DNA of 64,000 nt, from positions 1,515,001-1,579,000 of the forward strand of contig NC_090172.1 in the NCBI RefSeq assembly GCF_024679245.1. The letters are read 5' to 3'. The DNA comes from Pseudorasbora parva. Taxonomy: Eukaryota; Chordata; Actinopteri; Cypriniformes; Gobionidae. This document shows, in pieces, positions 11,540 to 22,311 of the stretch (its first letter is position 1; each line of letters begins with the position of its first letter). The notes below the pieces were generated by a model, which saw nothing but the letters and a program-made list of their open reading frames with translations, searched no databases and was not told the origin of the DNA. Made by a program: the position numbers and the translations under genes.

Positions 11540-12490
11540 ATTTCTTAGACTATATAATGATCATTTTATTTTCATGGTTTTAGATGGAATGTTTTGGTCT
11601 GGGGCAATGTTAATTCAATAAAAGAAGAGGTAGTAAAGTTATAATATTACCTTCATATAACAAAATATTTTGTTCGTTTTTTCCCCCTTTTAAATGCTTG
11701 AAATTGCCTTTTGGTTGTAGATGTTATGATGTTTAGCTCTTTATCACTTAACTCTCAACTTTATTAAACATCTTAAAGAACATATATTTATAATTTCAAA
11801 TAAAATCATCTTCTCAAGAAATAAAAATAAAGATAAGATAAGTATTTTCTCTACATGATGAGCACTATCAGATCACTATCACTAATAAAGACTTGATAAA
11901 ATCCTACCTTACAGAGGAAAATAATGATTCCCAATCGCATCTTCATCGTGTCCATTTGAAGCAAAATGTCTGGAAAGGTCCTTCAGGTCTTACTTCCTTG
12001 TTGGTTTTTAAGACTGCACAGCTGTTTAATGGCTTGAGTTGCACAAATACCCACAAATAGGACGTTTCTCTTTTAAGGGGGTGGGGTTGTCTAAGAGTGT
12101 GGCATACACTCTAAAAAAATAATTTGTTGACTTAATATATTTTGTTATCTTTTTGCACAGGTTTTTTAAAAAAAAAAGTTGTTCTTACTTATTTGGATAA
12201 GTTATCTGAACTAATTCAATTTAGTAATAAAAACTTCCCCTTTAGTTTTCTGAACTTAAATTTTATAGTCATGAAAACTTCACTTTAGTTTTCTGAAATT
12301 CTGAAATTTGATAGTCATCATGTATTCAGGTTAGTTTTGTGAACTTAAATGTTCTAGTCATTATAACTTCACTTATAATTGTTGGTTGCAAAGCTACTTT
12401 AATCAGTATTACTTACATTACTATATTCATTTGTAAATTACATTTGATTTAGACTAAACTTATAGCAAATTAAAATCACAGCAATACATA
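11540..12490. other. AT-rich stretch with short diverged repeats, no gene
   Basis: At 12,215-12,380 a roughly 60-bp unit (GAACTTAAATTTTATAGTCATGAAAACTTCACTTTAG in part, read in shorter segments) recurs about three times. No coding signal. Confidence 0.5.
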
Positions 12491-12494
12491 TCAG

Positions 12495-12560
12495 TACACA
12501 ATTAAAGCTGCAAGCAGCGATGACGGGCCCAAGCCGGTGGCACCGCCACCCCGGTGGCAT
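12495..12560. repeat. Interspersed repeat core
   Basis: The segment around AAGCTGCAAGCAGCGATGAC and the palindromic CCGGTGGCACCGCCACCCCGG core resembles a repeat I recall as very common in cyprinid genomes. Recognised by motif only; boundaries uncertain. Confidence 0.4.
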
Positions 12561-12829
12561 CAGCTTAACTGTGCACAGCAGGCAATAGGCATTTAATATG
12601 GGAAAAAATAAAAGGACTTTGTCAAAGTCATTTGAATTCACCTCATTAACTGCAGCAACTGGTGCTGCTATGGCCAGGAACCACAAAAGTCACATCTATC
12701 GGATCAATTACATTTTATTCATTAATTTTATGTCAGATGATGTCAAATGTCAATTTCAAATGAGTGCAGAATACCGTCCAAATGCTGAAGTTGTATTATC
12801 CTTACACTTCTTAGTGTGTGTGTAGCATG

Positions 12830-13560
12830 AAGGCTGTCTTTATAGATTATAAAGTGTTGTCTACAAGTGTTGTCTTCCGCCACATGCGTTCAGATTTCCT
12901 GCATTGTCTTTTCATTATTTGGACTGCTGTTGAGTTTCTCCAAGGTGCTTTTTGTTTGCCTCTCTTGTTCCTGAGTTTCAGAGGAGCAATATCATCAGTT
13001 ACACTCTTTACTTTTGAGTTAAAGGACTCAAGGAGAAAATCAACAGAGTCTGCAGATATGCTCGGTGTTAGAGATAAAGCCTTCATAAACACCACATTAT
13101 TGTTCTCATTTAAGCATCTCTTTTTGACAGAGACAGATCTAGCTTCAATGGCAGGAGAGATTGATATGTCAAAGAAAATACAAAAATGATCAGACAGTGC
13201 CACATCCTTAATAACAATTGATTAAATGTGTAGACCCTTACTGATAAGTAAATCTAGAGTGTGTCCACGATTGTGTGTGGGTCCATTTACATGCTGTGTC
13301 AAATCAAAAGTGTTAAGAACAGTCATGAGCTCTTTTGTTGTACTGGATTCAATATTGTGAATGTTAAAATCCCAAGCAATAGCAAAACAGTCAAACTCTG
13401 AGGAAATTATTGATAATAGTTCTGTAAAGTCCTCAATAAAGGCTGGAGAGTAATTTCAGAGGCCTGTAAATAATGATAAGCAGGATGCGTGGAGCACCTT
13501 TTAACACAATACCCAGATATTAGAGAGACAAATAGTCATCGAATGATACTTGCTTACCCT
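12830..13560 (-). pseudogene. L2-like LINE fragment (endonuclease end and linker)
   Basis: The minus-strand translation carries a GDFNI-like motif near 13,370, then ALSDHFCIFFDIS (the SDH signature of the AP endonuclease) and a GKQKAPWRN...ECRK-like linker. Interrupting stops and the absence of the reverse transcriptase make it a dead fragment. Confidence 0.65.
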
Positions 13561-13714
13561 GATAGACATCTTTAAAAAGTCTCAGGGGCCAGTTAGCATT
13601 GATAATCTGATACACATGCAATGATTCCTATTCCTCTGCCCGTTGAGCTCCCCACTAACAAAAGAAGCGATCTCTCGGCTCATTAGCCTGTGCAACTAGG
13701 CCGCACTCATCTGC

Positions 13715-14180
13715 TGAATGCCAGTGCCAGATTCATATGGAAATATTCATTTACTGTGGTGAAGCTGGTCATTTTTATCATGCCCTCATTTCTGGGTAAT
13801 GTTTTGAGTGTTGGGGAAGTTTGCATGGACTCCTCCAAACCCAAGTCGTGGTAGATTGGCCTGAACCTCAGTCCATCAAGAAACTTCATCATGTCTTGGG
13901 GTTTGCAAACTTCTACAGGTTGTTAATTCATAATTTTAGTGCTACAGCTGCTCCACTCACGTCTCTGCTATGGGGTTCTCCTTGCACCCTCCACTGGACC
14001 GCAGCCGCCCAAGTTTTCCCAAATGCTCCAAAATTTTACCAGCACCCCTATGTGAAATGCTCGGACCCAACTCTTACTTTTGTGATAGAGTTGGATGCAG
14101 TTCTCTCTCAGCGCCATGTTTCCCCAGCTAAATTGTTTCCTTTACCTTATTTTCTGGAAAGCTGTCCATAGCTGAGAGAA
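13715..14180 (+). pseudogene. Gypsy polyprotein fragment
   Basis: The plus-strand translation contains VVDWPEPQSIKKLHHVLGFANFYR-like sequence, which is the reverse transcriptase to RNase H connection of Gypsy pol, followed by a FVIELDAVLSQR RNase H start. Upstream near 13,755 is a decayed CGEAGHFYHA zinc-knuckle trace. The pieces are joined by deletions. Confidence 0.6.
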
Positions 14181-14219
14181 ACTATGACGTGGAAATTGTG
14201 AACTTCAGTGTGTTATAAA

Positions 14220-14796
14220 AAGATTTTATGAAGATATAATCATGGGATTTTATGCTAGAATAGATGTTCTTAATGTGGGTTTTTATGATCTGTTGTGAGA
14301 TTAGTAGCCTTCAGAGTTTTAAAAATGGACCACTTACTTGTGAAAACATTACCAAAGGTGTTAAAAAACCGTAGACAGGAAGAGACCGACTAATCATGTC
14401 AGATGATCAACCACAGTTTCGTTTCCATATGCTCTGTGGTGATCTTACACAGCTTGGGGAAAATAAAATCAAGTAGTGGTGCAGCAGTCCCAGTAAACCA
14501 CTGACTCACACATTAGCAGAAAATGTGCATTACATCCAGTAATAATTATTATTTTTACAAATATCTCAGACATCAAAGCAGAATTTACAGGAATGAAACA
14601 GTTAAAAAGGAATTAAAGGTAATGAAGAGTGCGGACTGAAGACCTACAAGAACTTTAGCAAGATTCCGGAAGTGTGAAAGATAACTCCATAAAGTGTAAA
14701 TGAAAACAGGCATCATTCTGGGTTTATCAAATCAGCCTTACAAAAAAAAAAGTAGGCTATACTTCAATCCGATCAAGTGTTTACATGTTGTCATGT
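14220..14796. other. No gene recognised
   Basis: AT-rich, with only short frames and no recognisable repeat structure beyond isolated homopolymers. Confidence 0.5.
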
Positions 14797-14932
14797 TCAA
14801 CACAAAGGAAACTGGTACGAGGACTCAAGTGCAGGAGAAGATGATAATTTATTAACAAATAAAACAAACTTAAGGCAAAAACCCACGAGGGGGAAAAACA
14901 CATAAACAGAATCATAACATACAAAACCAGCC
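14797..14932 (-). repeat. LTR fragment, left part of an interrupted copy
   Basis: Matches, in inverted orientation, the right half of the LTR at 6736-7111 (GAGGACTCAAGTGCAGGAGAAG and GATAATTTATTAACAAA). The match breaks off near 14,932 and resumes at about 25,463 with the next LTR sequence, so about 10.5 kb has been inserted into it. Confidence 0.6.
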
Positions 14933-14989
14933 TGGCCTCATCGTTAATACGTAGGTATTAATACGTTACTTTCAAAGAGACTAAACATA

Positions 14990-15885
14990 CGTCTTAGTAC
15001 GTTTGGAGAAGTGCTAAAATGTAAAATATAGATGTATTTGCAACATTTAAACGTAGTATTATTACATTTTTACAGCTAAAAAACGTAAAATATTCACGAA
15101 TCCTTTATGAAATCTTTTTTTTTAAGAATACAAAACTTTATACTGGTAAAAACATTTTTTTTTTGTTATATCATAAAGAAATCTATATAATTTCCATTTG
15201 ACCATTTTATTGATTAATGTACGATCCCTTAACACTACCCCAAACCTAAACCTACCAATTTAATACAGAATATAAAGAAAATAAAAGGTAAAACGTTGGA
15301 AAATGACGATTTTGATAACAATATAGCATTAAAAAAATATTTTGAACGACTAATCCTACACTTAACCCTAAACCTACCCATTAGCATTTATTAAAACAAC
15401 GTACTGTTATAAATCAAAGCATAACAGACAGACCAGTGTAATCACAATAATTTATTTATTGCAAAAATGTCAAAAGCGGTACCAAAAGTAGTTCAAATGA
15501 AGATGTGTTGCAGTCGCAGTCCTCTCTGGTGGTATATAACGTTAATAGTTTTGTATGAGGTACAGAGCAGAATGTTAGCTATTAAGCAATGAAAATATTA
15601 ATCCGGCTTCTCTCCGTGAAGTTGCGCGTTTCCCATTTCAAATACAAATCGACTGAAACACGGCATGTCAAAATCTGTGACGAAGCAGGCGAGAGCCAAT
15701 GAGCGTTCGATGCCACTGCCGTAAATCATGTCGTAACGCTTCATGAGGGCGCGTTTTTTAAATTTGAATTCATAACGAGCACGAGATTTGATGTTTACCG
15801 TCGCGCTACTGAGAGGAGATGAAGACTAATGGAAGGCTAATGGAGATGAAGATCACCGGGCTCAATTTGGATTTGTTTCTCGCAA
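14990..15885. other. AT-rich filler of the outer nested insertion
   Basis: Rich in TACGT and TTAATACG motifs near its left end, otherwise no gene or repeat array that I can name. Confidence 0.45.
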
Positions 15886-16001
15886 ACATTTACATTTACA
15901 TTTATGCATTTAGCAGATGCTTTTATCCAAAGCGACTTACAACTCAGGAGAACGTCTCAGGTTACGTATGTAACCCTAGTTCCCTGAGGGAACGAGACGC
16001 T

Positions 16002-16146
16002 GCGTCGAAACGCTGTGAGAACGCCTCTGCGTTAATGCGTCGTGAAGCGCCTGTAGAACCATTCCATCGGAAAAAAGATCGATCGTCGGCGTGATGACGT
16101 CATCGACCGGAAGCTATAAAACGTCCGTGAAAACAAACAGGAACTA
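16002..16146 (+). repeat. DIRS inverted terminal repeat, left copy
   Basis: The segment CGCTGCGTCGAAACGCTG ... AACAGGAACTA is found inverted at 21,146-21,290 with nearly complete identity. Outside the shared core each end has its own short extremity, as in other DIRS elements. Confidence 0.8.
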
Positions 16147-16204
16147 ACTTCTGATAAAGCCTGAAGTAAGTGATCACGGACACGCCGGGAGTATGGCAGA
16201 GCGA

Positions 16205-16302
16205 CGCAGCGTCTCGTTCCCTCAGGGAACTAGGGTTACATACGTAACCTGAGACGTTCCCTTTCGGGGAACTCGAGCTGCGTCGAAACGCTGTGAGAAC
16301 GC
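16205..16302 (+). repeat. DIRS internal complementary region
   Basis: Its first half is the reverse complement of the left extremity (GGTTACATACGTAACC, GTTCCCTCAGGGAAC). Its second half reads as the reverse complement of the right extremity (TTTCGGGGAACTCGAGCTGC). In DIRS elements this region is thought to template closure of a circular cDNA before recombinase-mediated integration. Confidence 0.75.
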
Positions 16303-16362
16303 TTATACCCACATCGCCATAGGACCAAGTGTCTCGTATGTGTGAAACCGAAGCGCACACGG

Positions 16363-17400
16363 TTACGAGAGAACCTGTGCCCCTACTGTAGATGCCAGGT
16401 CTAGCTCGTAGAACCTGACGAAGGTAGAAGGAGACGACCATCCGGCCGCATTACATATATCATGGAGGGAAGCCCCCGACAAAAGTGCTTTAGAAGCAGC
16501 CATACCCCTGGTAGAATGTGCCCGGACAGCCAAAGGAGATGGCTGCCCGGCAGCTTCATAAGCAAGTGAAATGGCCTCGGCCACCCACTTGCTCATCCTC
16601 TGCTTGGATACAGGAGCCCCCTTCTTAGGGGGTCCGAAGCAAACAAACAATTGTTCAGTTTTTCTCCACAGGGCAGCTCTGTGGACATAAGTATCCAGTG
16701 CCCTCACCGGACACAGCAGATTTAATCTTTCCTGGTCTGACGTCAAGAATGGAGGAGGACAGAAGGCTTGTAGAGTGATGGGGCCCCGTGGGCTCGTAGG
16801 AACCTTGGGGACATAACCCGGCCTGGGATGCAGAAATGCTTTCACCATCCCAGGCGCGAACTCTAGACATGAGGGCCCTACTGACAGGGACTGAATATCT
16901 CCTATCCTTTTAAGGGATGAAATGGCCAAAAGGAAAATAGTTTTCAGGGTGAGGAACTTATCCGAAACCTCCTCCAAAGGTTCGAACGGAGGTCCGGACA
17001 AGCCCCTCAAAACAATGGCCAAGTCCCATGCCGGGACCCTCGAGTGCATAACTGGCCTCAACCTTAATGTGCCACGAAGGAAGCGTGTAATTAGAGGGTG
17101 TCTTCCCAAAGACACTCCACTGCAAGGGACGTGGACAGCGCCCAAGGCCGCCACGTACACCTTAAGTGTGGAGGGGGTCAACCCTGCAGAGAACCTTTCC
17201 TGCAGGAACTCCAGCACTGTACCAACCGGGCAGTTAACTGGATCCCACTGGCGTTCTCTGCACCAAGCTGAGAAAAGTCTCCATTTCAAAGCGTACAGCT
17301 TCCTCGTGGACGGAGCTCTGGAGTGTAGGATGGTCTCTACGACCTCGGCCGAGAGACCCTCCTCTATGAGCCTAGCCCCCTCAGAGGCCAGGCCCACAGT
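16363..17400 (-). CDS. DIRS tyrosine recombinase
   Basis: Predicted integrase of the DIRS element, which joins circular cDNA to the target through a covalent 3'-phosphotyrosine step. The conserved C-terminal 339 residues carry an N-terminal SAM-like core-binding part (SRAPSTRKLYALKWRLFSAW) and the catalytic set: Arg in LKRIGD, the His-x-x-Arg box in RAHSTRG, and the nucleophile Tyr in VRFYEL. The frame is open much further upstream but there overlaps the reverse transcriptase in another frame, so I place the start only approximately. It overlaps the end of the RT frame by a few codons, so initiation may depend on frameshifting or reinitiation. Confidence 0.8.
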   Translation of the reverse strand, partial: TVGLASEGARLIEEGLSAEVVETILHSRAPSTRKLYALKWRLFSAWCRERQWDPVNCPVGTVLEFLQERFSAGLTPSTLKVYVAALGAVHVPCSGVSLGRHPLITRFLRGTLRLRPVMHSRVPAWDLAIVLRGLSGPPFEPLEEVSDKFLTLKTIFLLAISSLKRIGDIQSLSVGPSCLEFAPGMVKAFLHPRPGYVPKVPTSPRGPITLQAFCPPPFLTSDQERLNLLCPVRALDTYVHRAALWRKTEQLFVCFGPPKKGAPVSKQRMSKWVAEAISLAYEAAGQPSPLAVRAHSTRGMAASKALLSGASLHDICNAAGWSSPSTFVRFYELDLASTVGAQVLS

Positions 17401-19496
17401 TTCCACATCTCCGGGCGTGGGTGCAGGAATCTCCCGCCCGCCTGAGAGAGTAGATCCCTCCTGGTCGGAATCTCCATCGGAGAGCCTTCCAGGAGAGATA
17501 TCAGGTCCGAAAACCACACTCGGGTCGGCCAGTTCGGGGCCACTAGGAGTACCTGGGCCCCGTCCCGGCGTACCCTCTCCAGAACTCCTGGAAGCAGAAC
17601 AATCGGGGGGAAGGCGTACAGAGGCAGCCTCGGCCACTCCTGTACCATGGCATCCAGCCCCAGCGGAGCCGGGTGGGTCAGAGAAAACCACCGCGGGCAG
17701 TGAGAGTTCTCCGCCGAAGCGAACAGGTCTATCTCTGCTTTCCCATAAACCTTCCATAGGAGCTCCACCACCTCTGGGTGGAGTCTCCATTCCCCGGGCC
17801 TCGGCCCCTGTCTCGACAGGTTGTCTGCTTCCTGGTTTAGGGCCCCCGGGATATATACTGCCTTGATTGACAGCAATTTCCCTTGGCCCCACAGGAGGAT
17901 CCGATGTGCCAATTTGTCCAACGGACGAGACCTCAGACCCCCCTGGTGATTTATATAGGCCACCACGGACGTGTTGTCTGTTCTGACTAGTACGTGGTGG
18001 CCCCTGAGGTCGGGCAGGAACTGTTTCAATGCAAGAAACACTGCGAGCATCTCTAGCCGATTTATGTGCCAGTGCCGCTGATGTTCCTGCCATAGACCCT
18101 GGGATGAGCGACCACTCATGGTCGCCCCCCAGCCCGTGAGGGAGGCGTCTGTCGTTAGCGTTACGCGACGAACATGAGCCCCCAACACGGGACCCTGAGA
18201 TAAAAACCCCGGGTTTTTCCACATGACCAGAGCACGTAGGCATCGCCGCGTGACTTTGATCGTGCGGAGCGGATTTCCCCTCGGGGAGAACCCTTGTGTT
18301 TTGAGCCACCACTGCAGTGGCCTCATGTACAGTAGGCCAAGAGGTATCACGTTGGACGCTGCTGCCATGAGACCTAACAGTTTCTGGAACTGTTTCACAG
18401 TGACGGCTCGGCCTAGCTTCTGTTCTTTGGCGGCTGCCAGGATCGACGCTATGCGTGTTGGCGATAATTGCGCCCGCATAATTATCGAGTCCCAGTTCAC
18501 ACCTAGAAAAGTGGTTCTCTGAGCCGGAGAAAGCACACTCTTCTTGGCGTTCAGCCTCAACCCCAGCTTCGACATATGGGCGAGAACAGCATCTCGATGC
18601 TGAACCGCCATCTGCTCTGTATTCGCTAGAATCAGCCAGTCGTCGATGTAGTTCAGTATGCGGATGCCCTGAAGACGCAGCGGCGCCAGAGCTGCATCCA
18701 CACACTTGGTGAACGTGCGGGGTGACAGTGCTAGACCGAAGGGAAGTACACGATATTGGTATGCCTCTCCCCCGAAGGCAAACCTCAGGAACTTCCTGTG
18801 ATGTGGACGGATGGAGACATGAAAATACGCATCTTTGAGGTCTATGGTGACAAACCAATCCTCCGATCTGACCTGCGCTACAATCTGTCTGAGTGTAAGC
18901 ATCTTGAATTTGAGCTTGGCCACCGAGCGATTCAATAGCCGCAGATCTAATATCGGGCGTAAGCCCCCATCCTTCTTCGGCACGATGAAGTAACGGCTGT
19001 AAAAGCCAGACTCCCTGCTGGGAGGGGAAACCCTCTCTATAGCCCCTTTTTGCAGGAGTGTCTCTACTTCCTGTGCCATTACCAGAGCCTGCTCCGGGCC
19101 CACCACTGTAGGTAGGACACCGCAGAAAGGAGGTGGCCGACTTCTGAATTGAATGGCATACCCCTTTTCTACTATCTGCAGGACCCACTGAGATATATTT
19201 GATAGACGTTTCCATTCGTCTAGAAAATCTACTAAGGGAACCAGCCTCTCGAGGCTGGCCTCTGGTGTATTTTGAGCAACAAGCACAGTGCCCTGAAGCG
19301 GCGGACCGGCAGGGAACAACTGACTTGACTGCTCGGGGACCCCCCGAAGGGGGTGCGGACCACCCTCGGGTGGCCCGCGGAGACCGACTGCGCCCCGGCA
19401 TTGCGGCAGGGTTGGCAGCGCGGCCCCCCGAGGGTGCCGTAGGGAAACGGGTACCGTAGGCAGGGGTAAGCACCGTTTCCCCACGGGGGGAACCAC
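17364..19496 (-). CDS. DIRS reverse transcriptase, RNase H and methyltransferase-like tail
   Basis: An open frame of about 710 codons on the minus strand. In order: RT fingers and palm with GGLRPILDLRLLN, FVTIDLKDAYFHV and the catalytic YIDDWLILA; RNase H with TTDASLTGWGA, RLEMLAV, RTDNTSVVAYIN and QEADNLSR; then a PNWPTRVWF...LLEGSPMEIPTRRD tail typical of the methyltransferase-like domain of DIRS elements. It begins 25 bases after the gag stop in a different frame and has no early ATG (first codon of the open frame is GTG), so translation probably needs reinitiation or recoding. No internal stop was seen. Confidence 0.85.
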   Translation of the reverse strand: MVPPVGKRCLPLPTVPVSLRHPRGAALPTLPQCRGAVGLRGPPEGGPHPLRGVPEQSSQLFPAGPPLQGTVLVAQNTPEASLERLVPLVDFLDEWKRLSNISQWVLQIVEKGYAIQFRSRPPPFCGVLPTVVGPEQALVMAQEVETLLQKGAIERVSPPSRESGFYSRYFIVPKKDGGLRPILDLRLLNRSVAKLKFKMLTLRQIVAQVRSEDWFVTIDLKDAYFHVSIRPHHRKFLRFAFGGEAYQYRVLPFGLALSPRTFTKCVDAALAPLRLQGIRILNYIDDWLILANTEQMAVQHRDAVLAHMSKLGLRLNAKKSVLSPAQRTTFLGVNWDSIIMRAQLSPTRIASILAAAKEQKLGRAVTVKQFQKLLGLMAAASNVIPLGLLYMRPLQWWLKTQGFSPRGNPLRTIKVTRRCLRALVMWKNPGFLSQGPVLGAHVRRVTLTTDASLTGWGATMSGRSSQGLWQEHQRHWHINRLEMLAVFLALKQFLPDLRGHHVLVRTDNTSVVAYINHQGGLRSRPLDKLAHRILLWGQGKLLSIKAVYIPGALNQEADNLSRQGPRPGEWRLHPEVVELLWKVYGKAEIDLFASAENSHCPRWFSLTHPAPLGLDAMVQEWPRLPLYAFPPIVLLPGVLERVRRDGAQVLLVAPNWPTRVWFSDLISLLEGSPMEIPTRRDLLSQAGGRFLHPRPEMWKLWAWPLRGLGS

Positions 19497-19521
19497 CCTC
19501 AGCGTCCTGACGCTTCTGGCG

Positions 19522-21000
19522 TCAGGAACGCTTCGACGAAGCCTTCTTGGCGATCAGGACTGTCCGCAGATCAGCCCTGCCCCTCGAAGGCTTCGTCTGA
19601 GAGCGCCGCCCCTGGTCCCCGCGCTGAGGGGGAGCCCGAGCGGCGACGCTCTGCTTTTGTTGTGCCCTGTGAGCTGAGCTCGTACTCGGCTTGGGCTGCC
19701 TGATGTCAGCGGCAGCCCCAGGGACCTGGACTCGGAGAGGGAGAAACTGCTTCAGCGCCGCAGCTTGTTTCTTTGACTCCTGGAACCTCTCGGCGACAGA
19801 GTGTACTGCGTCACCGAAGAGGCCACCAGGAGACAGCGGCGCGTCGAGCAGAAAGCTCTTCTCCCTCTCTTTGATTTCGGTGGGGTTGAGCCATAAATGT
19901 CTCTCCGTAGCCACCAATGCTGCCATCGAGCGGCCAACACATCTGGCCGTCTCTTTGGTGGCCCGGAGAGTTATATCAGCTGCTGTTCTAAGCTCATTTA
20001 TGACATCACCCCCCACTTCATCGCGTCCATCTAGGTCCCTAAGCAGGTCAGCCTGATAAGCCTGCATAATTGCCATGGTGTGAAGGCATGCAGCAGCCTG
20101 ACCTGCCGCCGAGTACGCTTTGCCCACCAGCGCCGACGTTGTTTTCAATGGTCTGGTGGGCAAAGTCGGGGCCTTTAGGGACGATGCCGAGGAAGGCGAG
20201 AGATGGCTCGCAAGCGTCTCTTCTACCTTTGGCATCGCCCCATAACCGTAGTGTTTCAGCCCAATGATGTTACTATAGACCGTAGTCTGAGGGCTGAACA
20301 CACGGTAAGATGCCGGTCTCCTCCATGATGTTGCCACCTCGGTGTGCAAATCATGAAAGAATGGCAGGCCCCGCCGCTGAGGTTCTGAAGCGCGAGCGGG
20401 CAGGAATCTTTCGTCTAATTTACTAGAACGTCTTTTTCCTGCCTCAGATCTTTCTACGGGCCAGTCGATGTTTAATCTGGCCACGGCTCGCGTTAGAACC
20501 TCAACGAGCTCATCACTCGCAGGGGACTGAAGTGGCGAATCTTCAGTCGCGATGCTCTCAACGTCCACCTCCTCGGAGCTGGATAGTTGGAGCACCGGCG
20601 GCTCTCTCGGGGGGGAAGAAACCGCAATGCGTGCTTCCAAGCCCCGAGAAGAACCGCTGGATGGAGCGGGTGAGGGCAGAGATAAGGCAGCGCCCGTCTC
20701 AAACCCCTCCGCAACATCCAATTGTGAACCCCACGACTGAAGCCTCCGCTCTGCCTCGGCAGCAGCGGGACCAGAGCCGCGGGGAACACGAGCCGAGGCA
20801 CCCTCCTCGAAGAGTGCCCGGCGGGAGCGCAGCGTTCTCAGTGGCATACGCTCACAGTGCTCGCAAGCAGCCCCCTCGAGGGCTGCCTGGGCATGCTGCG
20901 CTCCCAAGCAGGCAACACAAAGAGAGTGTGTATCCCCACTCGTGATGTAGCGTGGGCAGGGATGAACACACCTCTTAAAGTTACTGCTTTCGCTCGCCAT
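19522..21000 (-). CDS. DIRS gag-like protein
   Basis: A 492-codon frame with an ATG start, sitting between the right terminal repeat and the RT frame, the usual place for DIRS gag. The N-terminal 60 residues are Cys/His rich (KRCVHPCPRYITSGDTH, then CVACLGAQH, then CEHCERM) and may bind zinc. The centre is acidic and Ser-rich, and the C-terminus is basic (KPSRGRADLR, KKASSKRS), consistent with nucleic-acid binding. The sequence itself is not one I can match to a characterised protein; the assignment is positional. Confidence 0.7.
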   Translation of the reverse strand: MASESSNFKRCVHPCPRYITSGDTHSLCVACLGAQHAQAALEGAACEHCERMPLRTLRSRRALFEEGASARVPRGSGPAAAEAERRLQSWGSQLDVAEGFETGAALSLPSPAPSSGSSRGLEARIAVSSPPREPPVLQLSSSEEVDVESIATEDSPLQSPASDELVEVLTRAVARLNIDWPVERSEAGKRRSSKLDERFLPARASEPQRRGLPFFHDLHTEVATSWRRPASYRVFSPQTTVYSNIIGLKHYGYGAMPKVEETLASHLSPSSASSLKAPTLPTRPLKTTSALVGKAYSAAGQAAACLHTMAIMQAYQADLLRDLDGRDEVGGDVINELRTAADITLRATKETARCVGRSMAALVATERHLWLNPTEIKEREKSFLLDAPLSPGGLFGDAVHSVAERFQESKKQAAALKQFLPLRVQVPGAAADIRQPKPSTSSAHRAQQKQSVAARAPPQRGDQGRRSQTKPSRGRADLRTVLIAKKASSKRS

Positions 21001-21145
21001 TTCTCTATCTATTTTATTTTCTCTTTTTTGTGAAATATATATGGAATATTTAACAAAGGGTGGAAAAACTCTTTCAATAGACAGACAAAAACACCAAATA
21101 GACAGACAGGTTCACACAGATCGCTTACTGAAGGCACAGAAGCTA

Positions 21146-21290
21146 GTTCCTGTTTGTTTTCACGGACGTTTTATAGCTTCCGGTCGATGACGTCATCACG
21201 CCGACGATCGATCTTTTTTCCGATGGAATGGTTCTACAGGCGCTTCACGACGCATTAACGCAGAGGCGTTCTCACAGCGTTTCGACGCAG
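21146..21290 (-). repeat. DIRS inverted terminal repeat, right copy
   Basis: Inverted match of 16,002-16,146. It lies just upstream of gag, so this copy should hold the element's promoter; a TTTTATAGC on the reverse side is a possible TATA region. Confidence 0.75.
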
Positions 21291-21463
21291 CTCGAGTTCC
21301 CCGAAAGGGAACAGGAAGCGATCCGTCAAGAAGAGGCAACGAAACACAAAAAGTGCCCTAAATACCAAGATTTGTACACTGCTCAGAGTAGCAAAGACCA
21401 GAAAAGGAAAGAAGAAAGGAGAAATAGAGGGGGAAAGAGTTTTTTTATTTTTTTATGTAAGAT

Positions 21464-22288
21464 TTAGTGCTCATGGAAGAGATGAGTTTTTACCTGTCTT
21501 TTGAATGAAGCGAGTGATTCTGTTGTGCGTATGGAGGACGGAAGATCGTTCCACCAACCGGGAACAATGAAAGAAAAAGTTCTAGAGAGGGATTTCATGC
21601 CTCTCTGTGATGGTACCACAAGCCAGCAATGAGCAAAAGTCAGGGCTTTGAATTTGATCCGGGCAGCGAGTGGTAGCCAATGCAGAGAGATGAATAGAGG
21701 TGTGACATGAGCCCTTTTGGTCTCATTGAATACAAGACGTGCTGCAGAGTTCTGGATCATTTGCAGCGGTTTGATTGCACAAGATGGAAGTCCAGCCAGA
21801 AGGGCATTGCAATAGTCAAGTCTAGAAATGACCAGGGCTTGGACAAGAAGCTGTGTTGCATGCTCCGTAAGGAATGGTCTGATTTTCCTGATGTTGTGCA
21901 ATGCAAACCTGCATGACCGAGCTGTCTTTGAGATGTGGTCTTTGAAGGACAGCTGGTCATCAAAGATTACTCCAAGATTTCTGACCGACCCTGAAGGAGT
22001 AATCAAAGATGAACCTAGCTGGATGGTAAAATCGTGTTGTATGGTGGGATTAGCAGGGAAAACAAGCAGCTCAGTCTTTGCTAGATTGAGCTGCAAGTGA
22101 TGTTTTTTCATCCATGCCGAGATGTCCGCCAGACAGCTTGAGATTTGTGCAGCTACTGTGGGATCATCTGGTTGAAATGAGAGGTAGAGCTGTGTGTCAT
22201 CAGCATAGCAGTGATATGAGAGACCATGTGCCTGAATGATGGGTCCCAATGATGTGGTGTAAATGGAGAAGAGGAGAGGTCCAAGCAC
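21464..22288 (-). pseudogene. L2-like LINE reverse transcriptase, C-terminal part
   Basis: Starts in a [15 protein letters not shown] RT motif and includes the catalytic [11 protein letters not shown], then the thumb and C-terminal region ending KTHLFHEH. It is separated from the upstream endonuclease-RT frame by a small deletion and frameshift around 22,290-22,335, so the LINE cannot make one full protein. Confidence 0.8.
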
Positions 22289-22311
22289 TGAGCCCTGAGG
22301 AACCCCCGTGG

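Larger units (their letters stand above)
15951..21315 (-). mobile_element. Complete DIRS-group retrotransposon, minus strand
   Basis: About 5.4 kb, with three long open frames in the order gag, reverse transcriptase/RNase H, tyrosine recombinase on the minus strand. It has inverted terminal repeats (shared core about 16,002-16,146 and 21,146-21,290) and an internal complementary region at about 16,205-16,302 that joins copies of both extremities. It inserted within the 3' region of an L2-like LINE. As expected for recombinase-mediated integration, no target duplication is obvious. All three frames look intact, so the copy may be young. Confidence 0.8.

Noticed and set aside
16922..17866. 314-codon plus-strand frame in the DIRS element
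   Set aside because: Antisense to the recombinase and RT genes, Pro/Ser-rich and without similarity; a shadow of GC-rich coding sequence.
17400..19473. Upstream two thirds of the long minus-strand frame ending in the recombinase
   Set aside because: It overlaps the reverse transcriptase in another frame and shows no domain; treated as a shadow except for the C-terminal recombinase.
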